Virus record (IMG/VR): IMGVR_UViG_3300037882_001833
Span: 1-40,305 of that record
Length of the DNA: 40,305 nucleotides
Strand: one strand, 5' to 3'
DNA from: a virus
Position 1 is the first letter of the stretch. The number at the start of each line of letters is the position of its first letter. Below the pieces are notes generated by a model that was not told the DNA's origin, did no database searches, and worked only from the letters and a program-made list of their open reading frames with translations. This document shows, one piece after another, positions 1 through 6,500 of this stretch. Made by a program: the position numbers and the translations under genes.

Positions 1-197
1 ACCTCTCCGGCGCTAACCTCTTTGGCGCTAACCTCTCCGGCGCTAACCTCTTCGGTGCTAACCTCTCCGGCGCTAACCTCTTCGGTGCTAACCTCTCAGT
101 CGCTAACCTCTCAGTCGCTAACCTCTCCGGTGCTAACCTCTCCTGTGCTAACCTCTCCTGTGCTAACCTCTCCTGTGCTAACCTCTCCGGCGCTAGA
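1..197 (+). repeat. 15-bp tandem repeat encoding pentapeptides
   Basis: About 13 copies of a 15-bp unit, consensus AACCTCTCCGGCGCT, in direct tandem. Every unit keeps the reading frame. The units differ mainly at the Ser/Phe and Gly/Cys/Val codons. The last units before the unique tail are nearly identical (three LSCAN codings in a row), which suggests recent slippage or unequal recombination. The array continues at the window end. Confidence 0.9.
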
Positions 198-443
198 TTT
201 AACAACTGTACCGGAAACAATAAAGTAATCTTCACACTACAGCTAGGCTTATACACCGTAGTTATTTGTGGGGAACAAGTAGCTATAGGCTGTCAGCAAC
301 ATAGTATTGCTGAGTGGGAAGTGTTCACCGATCGTAGGCTTAATCAGCTTGATAGCCGTGCAGTACCGTGGAAAGCAGATAACATTGGCATCATCCGTAC
401 TATTGTTGACCGTCAATTGGCACACACTGATGTGACACTTTAA
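3..443 (+). CDS. Pentapeptide-repeat protein, C-terminal part (continues from window end)
   Basis: The open frame enters from the window edge and stops with TAA at 441-443. It reads as thirteen consecutive pentads of the A(N)LSx type ([20 protein letters not shown]), then a non-repetitive tail of about 80 residues containing [14 protein letters not shown]. Pentapeptide repeats form a right-handed beta-helix; some family members mimic DNA and inhibit gyrase, but the role here is unknown. The tail resembles C-terminal regions I associate with phage pentapeptide proteins. The gene start is at 40203; joining the ends keeps the frame and gives about 181 residues, or about 178 if the 9-bp terminal duplication is collapsed. 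The true repeat number is uncertain because the assembly ends inside the repeat. Confidence 0.85.
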   Translation, partial: LSGANLFGANLSGANLFGANLSGANLFGANLSVANLSVANLSGANLSCANLSCANLSCANLSGARFNNCTGNNKVIFTLQLGLYTVVICGEQVAIGCQQHSIAEWEVFTDRRLNQLDSRAVPWKADNIGIIRTIVDRQLAHTDVTL

Positions 444-455
444 TTGATCAACCTC

Positions 456-484
456 TTTACTTCTACCGACTGATACTTTATAAT
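456..484 (+). promoter_or_regulatory. Putative sigma70-type promoter P1 of the early block
   Basis: TTTACT (456-461), a 17-base spacer and a perfect TATAAT (479-484) lie just after the pentapeptide gene and upstream of the ParB-like gene. Read by eye, with no scoring. The lack of a phage RNA polymerase makes host-type promoters expected. Confidence 0.55.
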
Positions 485-531
485 GGTAACAACTTACAGT
501 AGTTCCCGATCACCTCCGCTATGTGCCAGTC

Positions 532-544
532 AAGTGTGACACTT
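532..544. promoter_or_regulatory. Putative palindromic operator AAGTGT-G-ACACTT
   Basis: A perfect 6-bp inverted repeat around a central G lies between promoters P1 and P2. A second partial match (TGTGACACTT, 431-440) lies at the 3' end of the preceding gene, upstream of P1. Two similar sites flanking a promoter suggest a repressor or activator operator; the binding protein is unknown. Confidence 0.4.
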
Positions 545-559
545 CTTTACGATTAGCGC

Positions 560-589
560 TTGACAACTGCACCCCTCCCACGATAGACT
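560..589 (+). promoter_or_regulatory. Putative sigma70-type promoter P2 of the early block
   Basis: Perfect TTGACA (560-565), 18-base spacer, TAGACT (584-589; 4 of 6 to consensus). Transcription would start about 70 bases before the ParB-like gene at 666. The leader that follows (590-660) is rich in CCCACC-type tracts. Confidence 0.55.
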
Positions 590-665
590 GATTACATTCA
601 GTGGGTCACTGCCACAAGCACACTCACCACCCACCCACCCTACTTACAACAAAGGACTAACCGCC

Positions 666-1562
666 ATGACGACTATCGCTATCAACACCTTCTTCCAATC
701 TCAGACCGCTTCTAACTGCGACGTTACGCTTACCATTGACGAACTGCTTGCCGCTGCCGATGCTGTCAGCACTGCACAAGAGCCAGTGATCGAAGCCCGT
801 GCTGGTGTCATCATGAAAGCTATCGTGAAAGACAAGCAATTGTGGGTGCGCCCTACGGTGGCCCAGTTTGCGGGTCAAGACTTCCTGGTTAGCGGTCGTC
901 ACCGCGTTACTGCCCTCGCACGTTTGGCATCGCTCTATTACGTCAATGCTGTCAACGCCGTTCTGCCAATCCCCGAAGGTGGTATTCCCGAGGGTGGGGT
1001 AGCTATTACTCCGATTGTCAACTGTGACGTTGTTGTCTGTCAGTCGATGCGGGCCGTCGCTAAACTGCAAGAATCCTTCAATGGCTCCCGTTCTATGACT
1101 GCCGCAGAGAAGATGCTTGTTAAGCAGAGCTTCTCGAAATTGACCCCTACGGAACTCGCTAAACAATCCTTGGCCCGTAAGTTGCAAGCCGCTATCGGCG
1201 TCACCTTCCAAACTGGATTGGCAATCGCTACTCGCTTGTCTTCCAAAGTGAAGACCTTCATCTACGCTACAGACGATCAGCTTACTGCACTTGCTGAGAT
1301 CTTCCAAGATTACATTGCCGCTAACCCGACTAACGTCCCGTCTAACATGGCCCGTGAGTATGGTACCTTGGTCGATGCTGTAATCTACGCCGAGACCGAA
1401 GGGTTCAACGCCGAGGGTGAAGTCGTCAATATGTCAGTGATCGAAAGCTGGGCATCAGATGTGACCAAGCCTGAGAAAGTTCTCAAGTCTGCCAAGAATG
1501 AGACGTCTGAGAAGCTGGCCCTTGCAATGGCCAAACTCGCCGAACTAGGCTACACGATCTAA
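666..1562 (+). CDS. ParB/sulfiredoxin-fold (ParB-N-like) protein, first early gene
   Basis: 298 residues, ATG start preceded by AAAGGA about 10 bases upstream. Residues 73-86 (FLVSGRHRVTALAR) match the GxHR box of ParB-type nuclease/CTPase domains, embedded after a segment typical of the family (LWVRPTVAQ). The middle and C-terminal parts (about 100-298) are alanine/lysine-rich, helical and not recognised. It is the first gene after the strong promoters and is followed by its own terminator-like hairpin, so it is probably the earliest and most highly expressed gene, perhaps for host takeover or DNA binding. The GxHR box is visible; ParB-like DNA or nucleotide chemistry is inferred from it. 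Confidence 0.6.
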   Translation: MTTIAINTFFQSQTASNCDVTLTIDELLAAADAVSTAQEPVIEARAGVIMKAIVKDKQLWVRPTVAQFAGQDFLVSGRHRVTALARLASLYYVNAVNAVLPIPEGGIPEGGVAITPIVNCDVVVCQSMRAVAKLQESFNGSRSMTAAEKMLVKQSFSKLTPTELAKQSLARKLQAAIGVTFQTGLAIATRLSSKVKTFIYATDDQLTALAEIFQDYIAANPTNVPSNMAREYGTLVDAVIYAETEGFNAEGEVVNMSVIESWASDVTKPEKVLKSAKNETSEKLALAMAKLAELGYTI

Positions 1563-1572
1563 CACTACTTAG

Positions 1573-1607
1573 CCCCCTCTCCTTAGCTTACAGCCTGGGG
1601 GAGGGGG
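1573..1607 (+). terminator. Hairpin terminator/attenuator after the ParB-like gene
   Basis: CCCCCTCTCC (1573-1582) pairs with GGGGAGGGGG (1598-1607), ten pairs including one G-T, with a 15-base loop, followed by TTACTTTG. The T tract is short, so partial termination is more likely than complete; this would lower expression of downstream replication genes relative to the first gene. Confidence 0.6.
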
Positions 1608-1656
1608 TTACTTTGTCTACCAGTTATTACAAACTACAACACTGCTCAACGTCACT

Positions 1657-2211
1657 ATGAGTTACCAACTTGTTAAGCCTAGCTGCCCCCCTCTCAACTC
1701 TAAGTGGAGAATCTACGTCGATGCTGCCACTGATGGGAGCAACCCTAGTTCCCGCGTAGCTATCGGCTTGGTCTGTACCTGCCAAGCATTCAACAAAGAA
1801 GAACAATCACTAGGCGCGGAACTTGTTTACGATGTTCGCACTACTGTCGTAGTTGGTGAATCTATCTCTAATAACGTTGCTGAAATGCAAGCCGTTCTAG
1901 CTGCTTACCGCTATGCTGAACGATTCATTAACGGCAAGGTCAGAGTTTACAGTGACAGCCGTTACGCTATAGACAGCCTGACATCTAAGACCATGCGGCA
2001 AGACTCCGCCCTTACCTGGACTAGCATCAATAGCTACCAGTTTACCACTGACGTTAAGTTGACTAGAGTGGGGAGGGACGACAAGATGCTACGCCTTGCA
2101 GACTTCGCCGCAATACTCGGAGTAGCAGGCGGAGAAGAGTTTATTTGGGGGTCACGTGCTGACCAAGAGGCTTTGCTTAATGCGTTCAGTACATACAAAC
2201 CAAGAGGTTAA
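1657..2211 (+). CDS. Ribonuclease H (type HI fold)
   Basis: 184 residues. RNase HI motifs appear in order: WRIYVDAAT with D22, NNVAEMQAVLAAY with E76, VYSDSRYAID with D100, and a late DDKMLRLADFAA in which D149 fits the fourth acidic residue. These would coordinate two metal ions and cleave RNA in RNA-DNA hybrids, for example to remove primers. It sits immediately upstream of the primase-helicase region. The N-terminus has a proline-rich stretch that replaces nothing essential. T7 itself uses the gp6 exonuclease for primer removal, so a dedicated RNase H is a difference in this genome. Confidence 0.8.
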   Translation: MSYQLVKPSCPPLNSKWRIYVDAATDGSNPSSRVAIGLVCTCQAFNKEEQSLGAELVYDVRTTVVVGESISNNVAEMQAVLAAYRYAERFINGKVRVYSDSRYAIDSLTSKTMRQDSALTWTSINSYQFTTDVKLTRVGRDDKMLRLADFAAILGVAGGEEFIWGSRADQEALLNAFSTYKPRG

Positions 2212-2213
2212 TC

Positions 2214-2696
2214 GTGAAAAGTTCTATCGTATGCTTCTCCGTCTTTAACTGGCGTTGCCCTACTCACTGGGTAGTAGCTGCCTTACAATTGCTAGCACGT
2301 CAGCGCTATTGGTGGGTCGTTCATTGTGCCCCTCTAATACAGACAACTTATGGGCAGTCTACTATAGAGGTACGTTTTACCGGGTCACGCCTTGAACAGT
2401 ACCGTCCTGACGTTTACCGTGAACTGTACTTCCCAGCCTTTCAAGCTAGCACTGACCGTATCGCTTACCTCTTAGCTTCAAGCTACCTTCTCAACTGTGC
2501 CGATTTAGTGTTCCGTATGTCTAACATCACCTGTAACCGTTACCCTACACCAGCCCGCGTATATGAACTCGCACTATCCCACACCGCATATCGAAATGGC
2601 ATCTCAACTAGAGACACCAGCCGTACTGTTACCGTCCCCACCCCTAACTACGAGGGGGATTACAGCAGAGACTTGCGCTACGTACCTCACATATAG
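2214..2696 (+). CDS. Hypothetical protein overlapping the primase start
   Basis: 160 residues from GTG at 2214, two bases after the RNase H stop. I do not recognise a family. It is rich in aromatic and Cys residues (WWVVHC, YLLNC), with no clear membrane span. Its last 134 bases overlap the primase-helicase frame, an unusually deep overlap here, so either the C-terminal part or the start of the next gene is dual-coding. The overlap region encodes the poorly conserved N-terminal tail of the primase, which fits a real overlap. Confidence 0.55.
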   Translation: MKSSIVCFSVFNWRCPTHWVVAALQLLARQRYWWVVHCAPLIQTTYGQSTIEVRFTGSRLEQYRPDVYRELYFPAFQASTDRIAYLLASSYLLNCADLVFRMSNITCNRYPTPARVYELALSHTAYRNGISTRDTSRTVTVPTPNYEGDYSRDLRYVPHI

Positions 2697-3930
2697 CACA
2701 GGCAAGCCGCTAGAAATTGTAACAGAGGTACAGCGCGACGGTACCGCTATCGGTTACCACTATCGCCGCGACGGCTGGACAGCGGGCCGCAAAAAAGAAA
2801 CATGGTGGGCTAAGGGCAGCAAGCGTTTTTTAGTCGGTACTCACTTGGTGCCTGACTGTGCTTCTTACTTTGGGGAGAAAGTTAAAGTCTACCTCTCTGA
2901 AGGTATCACAGATGCGATGGCCATCTACCAGTCTATCGACAAGCTAGACGTTTCTCTCTGCTATAGCGGCAACCCTGATAAGCATCTGCTATCTGAGTGG
3001 GTAGATTACATCAAGTCTATTGCTTCTGCTGTCTACCTCTGCTTCGATAACGACAAAGCAGGACAGGACTACACAGATAAATTCCTTAGTTTGTGGGGGA
3101 CAGAGAACGTCTACGGTTTGCAGCTACCACATGGCTGTAAAGACGCCGCTGAACTTCTTATGAGTGGGGGTCAGCTTACCTTTGACCCGTTACCACGATT
3201 ACCTCCTACGATTTTCTCAGCGGCGCAAGTTATAGAGCGTGCATCTAACCGCCAAGTTGCAACCGCCCTAACAACTGGCATTACTCCGCTTGATACTCTC
3301 ATCGGCGGGCACTCACCCGGTAAGTTTATCCTGGTAACAGGGATAACAAAACAGGGCAAGTCAGAGTTCGTTATCGACTTAGCAGTACGGTTTATACGTT
3401 CTCACTACAAGCCCGTTATGTTCTTCCCGCTAGAGCTGACAGCCTACGAGACGCTCCAACGTTTCCCGGTTGACTGTCACCCCTACCTCTACTTTGTTGA
3501 ACACTTCGGCTTTACTGAAGCTAGCTTCATAGAGCAAAACATTCGTGCGTGTCCCTCTCTTGGTGTCCCCCTTGTGGTCGTTGATCATATTTCAGCAGCG
3601 GCGACGTCTTTTACCGAGGGGCTACAGACTTCAGCTATCGACGCTTTAGTTTACCAGCTTAAGGCTCTCATTAACGAACTAGACCTATCGCTTATCGGGG
3701 TGTCTCACACTAATGCTAGCTGTACGGGCATCGTGGAGATGTCCCACCTTCGTGGTAGCGCCGCTCTAGTCCAAGTTCCCAGCGTAGTCCTAGGTGTGCG
3801 ACGTCTTGAGAATGGGGTGATGGAGTTACGCTCGGTTACCCCTGACCGTGACACTGGGAAGACGGGCCGCATTAACTTTCTCTTTGAGAGAGATAGCGGG
3901 TTCACGTTTTATGAGCATACACTCCAATGA
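2563..3930 (+). CDS. T7 gp4-like primase-helicase without zinc-binding domain
   Basis: 455 residues from ATG 2563 (alternative ATG 2596). Residues 30-45 (RGITAETCATY) match the start of the T7-type primase core. TOPRIM motifs: YLSEGITDA with E113, then CFDNDKAG with D162/D164. Helicase: Walker A GITKQGKS (260-267), Walker B VVVDH with D341, SLIGVSHTNA, and LRGSAALVQ near 397, all in DnaB/gp4 order. It should unwind the fork and make primers for the family A polymerase. No Cys4 zinc finger precedes the TOPRIM, so it resembles the short gp4B form; T7 gp4 is 566 residues. A separate zinc-bearing protein was not found. Ends in an ATGA overlap with a small frame. Confidence 0.9.
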   Translation: MNSHYPTPHIEMASQLETPAVLLPSPPLTTRGITAETCATYLTYSTGKPLEIVTEVQRDGTAIGYHYRRDGWTAGRKKETWWAKGSKRFLVGTHLVPDCASYFGEKVKVYLSEGITDAMAIYQSIDKLDVSLCYSGNPDKHLLSEWVDYIKSIASAVYLCFDNDKAGQDYTDKFLSLWGTENVYGLQLPHGCKDAAELLMSGGQLTFDPLPRLPPTIFSAAQVIERASNRQVATALTTGITPLDTLIGGHSPGKFILVTGITKQGKSEFVIDLAVRFIRSHYKPVMFFPLELTAYETLQRFPVDCHPYLYFVEHFGFTEASFIEQNIRACPSLGVPLVVVDHISAAATSFTEGLQTSAIDALVYQLKALINELDLSLIGVSHTNASCTGIVEMSHLRGSAALVQVPSVVLGVRRLENGVMELRSVTPDRDTGKTGRINFLFERDSGFTFYEHTLQ

Positions 3931-4091
3931 TTGACAACCGATTACAGCTACTGATTATCGTCCTGGTGCTTGCCGCTCTCCGCCTATCCACTCACAACCT
4001 TAATCATCGTGACAGTACAACACAGATCAGAACAGGAAGCCACTCTTCGCAAGCTGTACCCCAACGTACCTTACGAGAAGGGAGGCTTTGA
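3927..4091 (+). CDS. Small putative membrane peptide
   Basis: 54 residues starting at the ATGA that overlaps the primase-helicase stop. Residues 6-19 (LQLLIIVLVLAALR) form a hydrophobic segment, followed by a polar basic tail. Most of the frame overlaps the start of the endonuclease I gene in another frame. The stop-start coupling and hydrophobic segment argue for translation; the small size and overlap argue against. If it is not real, the endonuclease could use an upstream start in this space. Confidence 0.35.
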   Translation: MIDNRLQLLIIVLVLAALRLSTHNLNHRDSTTQIRTGSHSSQAVPQRTLREGRL

Positions 4092-4350
4092 CTACACTAC
4101 GACTCACCACTACACTCCTGACTTCCATTTGGGTGGTAACATCTACGTGGAGTGCAAAGAGTACATCGCTTATCAGGACGTAGCAAAGTACGAAGCAATC
4201 GCAACAAGCAACCCACAACTAGACTTACGTTTCTTAGTGGGGAGGCTTGACCGTAGAACGCTTGACCGCTTAGAGCGTACCTTCAAAGTGTCAGTCTCAA
4301 AGTATATTATCCCACCACAATGGCTTATTGACGGAGAATCACAATGTTAG
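4009..4350 (+). CDS. T7 endonuclease I-like Holliday junction resolvase
   Basis: 113 residues from GTG 4009; a longer frame from TTG 3970 is open, but homology to T7 gp3 begins at HRSEQEATLRKL, just after the GTG. The PD-(D/E)XK core is HYTPDF (D38), ten residues to VECKE (E48, K50); the D-10-E-2-K spacing equals T7 D55/E65/K67. SNPQLDLRFLV and IIPPQWL match T7 HPELDIRIVF and LIPAEWI. The enzyme cleaves branched DNA and probably helps debranching before packaging and host DNA breakdown. Its end overlaps the next ATG. Confidence 0.88.
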   Translation: MTVQHRSEQEATLRKLYPNVPYEKGGFDYTTTHHYTPDFHLGGNIYVECKEYIAYQDVAKYEAIATSNPQLDLRFLVGRLDRRTLDRLERTFKVSVSKYIIPPQWLIDGESQC

Positions 4351-4898
4351 ACCTTAGTACCGAGCTTCTCAAGACTGCACTGTTTAACGCCTGTGACCAG
4401 CGCGTTCCCGTTGACCGCCCACTTGCCGAGCAACTTTACCGTAAGCTGTACTTCAATCGTCGCAACTTAGAAATCTTCTGGCTCCCCTCTATGGAGGCTC
4501 TCAACTCTGTTATGCCGATTGGCGCACAGAATTACATCGGGTTCCGCACCATCATCAAGGGTGGTGGGGTACACAAAGGGTTAACCTGTCCAGGCTTGGC
4601 TCACATGGCAGAGTACCAGAGAGAAGCTGTAGAGTTTCACAAGAGGAACAACTACCGCAGTGGCCCACACTCTGACTGTATGGTGTTAGCTCGACTTATC
4701 TACGGATTGCTGCTCGTACCGTATGAGCTTACTGACTGGGGGCAAACGTTAGCTCATGTGGCTATCACTTGTGGGCATCATTTTTCTGTAGGCAATAAGC
4801 TGTACGCATCAGAGCGACAAGTACTAAGTGTCCCAACATGGCAAAAGCCTACGTTGGATCAGCTCACCGGTACTGGTAGCCCCACAGTAAGGATATAG
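4344..4898 (+). CDS. Hypothetical protein whose C-terminus lies in repeat element A
   Basis: 184 residues, ATG overlapping the endonuclease I stop region. No family recognised. It contains TCPGLAHMAEYQRE and two His-rich patches (EFHKRNN; CGHHFSVGNK), which might bind metal, but I cannot assign catalysis. The last 19 codons (from WQKPTLDQL onward) are encoded by the 5' part of the dispersed element found four times in this genome; the stop TAG is inside the TATAGT of that element. The C-terminus may therefore have been rewritten by insertion or recombination of the element. Confidence 0.65.
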   Translation: MLDLSTELLKTALFNACDQRVPVDRPLAEQLYRKLYFNRRNLEIFWLPSMEALNSVMPIGAQNYIGFRTIIKGGGVHKGLTCPGLAHMAEYQREAVEFHKRNNYRSGPHSDCMVLARLIYGLLLVPYELTDWGQTLAHVAITCGHHFSVGNKLYASERQVLSVPTWQKPTLDQLTGTGSPTVRI

Positions 4899-4993
4899 TG
4901 TAGGCACTGCACAGCGGTACGCCTAGTCTACAACGTATAGCTTCTACGTAGAAACATACCAACCGTTACTACCTCCCGTCTGAGAGGCACAGG
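4841..4993 (+). repeat. Dispersed 152-bp element, copy A
   Basis: 5' box CCTACGTTGGATCA (4848-4861), TATAGT at 4894-4899, 3' box GTCTGAGAGGCACAGG (4978-4993). Shared with copies B, C and D at almost fixed spacing (43-46 bases from box 1 to TATAGT, 83-86 from TATAGT to box 3). TAGGC (4901-4905) can pair with GCCTA (4921-4925) directly after TATAGT. The 3' box supplies GAGG before the ATG at 4999. It may be a promoter plus structured leader, or a recombination linker. The first half is nearly identical to copy B. Confidence 0.85.
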
Positions 4994-4998
4994 AAAAC

Positions 4999-5472
4999 AT
5001 GACAATCACACTTAAAGCTAGGTCGCTCAACTTAGCCTTGCAAGATTACTGCGATACCTGCTACGTCGAAGGTTACAAAACTGTAGCTGACAAGCACTGG
5101 TTGACAGCTACAGAGTTCAAACTGTACATCGTAAAGCACGCGGGAGCCATATTCTTTGATAAGTGGGAACGTTACAATCGTGACCACCACAAGGCAGTCG
5201 GCTCAAAGTATAACAGTGCTAACGTTCTGACTTACATCAGGCCAAGCTGGTACACAGGTGCCCCCAAATGTAAGTACATCCCACGTCATCACATCTTGTG
5301 GTGCCTCTACCACGACGTAACCGAAGTACCTAAAGGCTACGTTGTCTACCACCCCCACAGCCAGTACAACGACGGGCACCCGTCAGAGTTTGTATGCTTG
5401 ACCCGCAGTGAGCATCAACAGCTAGTAAACACTAAACGCAGAGAGACAGCAAATGGATTACCCACAGTTTGA
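4999..5472 (+). CDS. HNH-type endonuclease, probable free-standing homing endonuclease
   Basis: 157 residues, ATG just after the GAGG of element A. Residues 92-142 fit the HNH_3 pattern: IPRHHILWCLYHD (H97, H98), GYVVYHPHSQYNDGHPSEFVCLTRSEHQQL with H118/H120, N124 and H139. The N-terminal 90 residues, probably DNA-recognition, are not recognised. Such genes insert into phage genomes and cut related genomes lacking them. Its coupling to element A, and the second HNH gene ending in element B, suggest element and nuclease may travel together. The end overlaps the next gene by 20 bases. Confidence 0.72.
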   Translation: MTITLKARSLNLALQDYCDTCYVEGYKTVADKHWLTATEFKLYIVKHAGAIFFDKWERYNRDHHKAVGSKYNSANVLTYIRPSWYTGAPKCKYIPRHHILWCLYHDVTEVPKGYVVYHPHSQYNDGHPSEFVCLTRSEHQQLVNTKRRETANGLPTV

Positions 5473-5749
5473 CAATTCAGAAATTGACGTTATCCGTGGC
5501 TATTACAGTAAGAACGCAGTCAAGATTACACAGGGCAGAAGCAGACAGGGGCGCGGCATACACGTAGTAACTGGTAACGTTAGCATCAACTACGTCAAGA
5601 GCAGCTCAGTCTACGAGTGGCAACTAGTGGTAGGTAACGCTGTGATAGCAGCAGGTTCCCACGTACTGCTAGAGGCTGTACTCTACGACAGCCAGCAAGC
5701 TGTCAAACGTATGAAGCAAGCAGCAACCACACTAGAGGTCAGACCATGA
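5453..5749 (+). CDS. Hypothetical protein, 98 residues
   Basis: ATG inside the 3' end of the HNH gene. No family recognised. The protein is basic in its first half (KITQGRSRQGRGIHV) and ends in a helical segment (EAVLYDSQQAVKRMKQAATTLE). The tight overlaps on both sides (20 bases upstream, ATGA at 5746 downstream) support coding in the replication operon. Confidence 0.6.
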   Translation: MDYPQFDNSEIDVIRGYYSKNAVKITQGRSRQGRGIHVVTGNVSINYVKSSSVYEWQLVVGNAVIAAGSHVLLEAVLYDSQQAVKRMKQAATTLEVRP

Positions 5750-6186
5750 CACAGCACCAAGCAACACTACTCAAGAGAGCTGTTTCTCTAACTACAAGAG
5801 TAAACTTGACGCTTATTATAGACGATCACTGTTCACTCGACGACAAGATGAGACAGGCAGCTCTACAGTGTAACGCATCAGCTCAGACTATGACGTTCCA
5901 ACAACTGTTGACGCTACTCAGTGAGGGCTTCCAGGTCATCATGTGGGATAAATGGCTGGGGGAAGAAGCAACCCTGGTCATCATTAACAAATGTGTTGGT
6001 GAATTGCTGTACGTTAGACGGGCAGCAGGTAGATACTTTGATCCCTATAGAGCACAGCACAGTGACATTTACTACAAGTGCTTCGACTTGCTTGACCGCC
6101 ACGAACAGGAGGTGGGGGAGGGTATCATCGTTGACACGCTTGTTGCTCCATACCTTGCACTCGTTATCCCCCAAAGTAACTCATGA
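5746..6186 (+). CDS. Hypothetical protein, 146 residues
   Basis: ATGA-coupled to the preceding stop. Not recognised. Mixed alpha/beta composition with hydrophobic strands (NLTLIIDDHC, ATLVIINKCVGELLYV) and an acidic C-terminal part (DLLDRHEQEVGEGIIVD). No signal peptide or membrane span. The stop overlaps the ATG of the next gene (6183). Confidence 0.6.
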   Translation: MTQHQATLLKRAVSLTTRVNLTLIIDDHCSLDDKMRQAALQCNASAQTMTFQQLLTLLSEGFQVIMWDKWLGEEATLVIINKCVGELLYVRRAAGRYFDPYRAQHSDIYYKCFDLLDRHEQEVGEGIIVDTLVAPYLALVIPQSNS

Positions 6187-6500
6187 CAACATCACAAACA
6201 TACGCAGACAGGGTTAGCCGCTACGTTAAGCGCCAAGCAGTTCTGTACCAAGCATCCGACACTACGATGAACCGCTGTCGCATAGAGATGGACAGATTTA
6301 CTGGAGTGTTTTATCGTAATCGGGACAAGTTGCACGTCTTTGAGCTGTACTACAACCCGTACTCAAATAGTTCGATTGTTGTACAAGCGTTCAGTAACAC
6401 TCGTCTAAATGTTCTCTGTCAAACTGTCAACCGCTACTTATCCACACTGTCAAAAGCACTGGAATCAAATGAGAGAGATCGCCGCAGATTTAGAAACTAA
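6183..6500 (+). CDS. Hypothetical protein preceding DNA polymerase
   Basis: 105 residues, ATGA-coupled to the upstream gene. Basic, Tyr-rich, not recognised (YADRVSRYVKRQAVLYQ; VFELYYNPYSNSS). Its last 32 bases overlap the polymerase start at 6469. The position suggests an accessory role in replication or translational coupling for the polymerase; this is inference. Confidence 0.6.
   Translation: MTTSQTYADRVSRYVKRQAVLYQASDTTMNRCRIEMDRFTGVFYRNRDKLHVFELYYNPYSNSSIVVQAFSNTRLNVLCQTVNRYLSTLSKALESNERDRRRFRN

Noticed and set aside
22-228. A 68-residue open frame of LTSPALTSS type repeats
   Set aside because: It is the pentapeptide array read in another frame; the in-phase A(N)LSx frame is the one with a long unique tail and a matching start at 40203.
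2214-3930. Frameshift or split primase gene
   Set aside because: The upstream frame shows no zinc-finger or primase motifs, so the two are better read as overlapping genes than as one broken gene.
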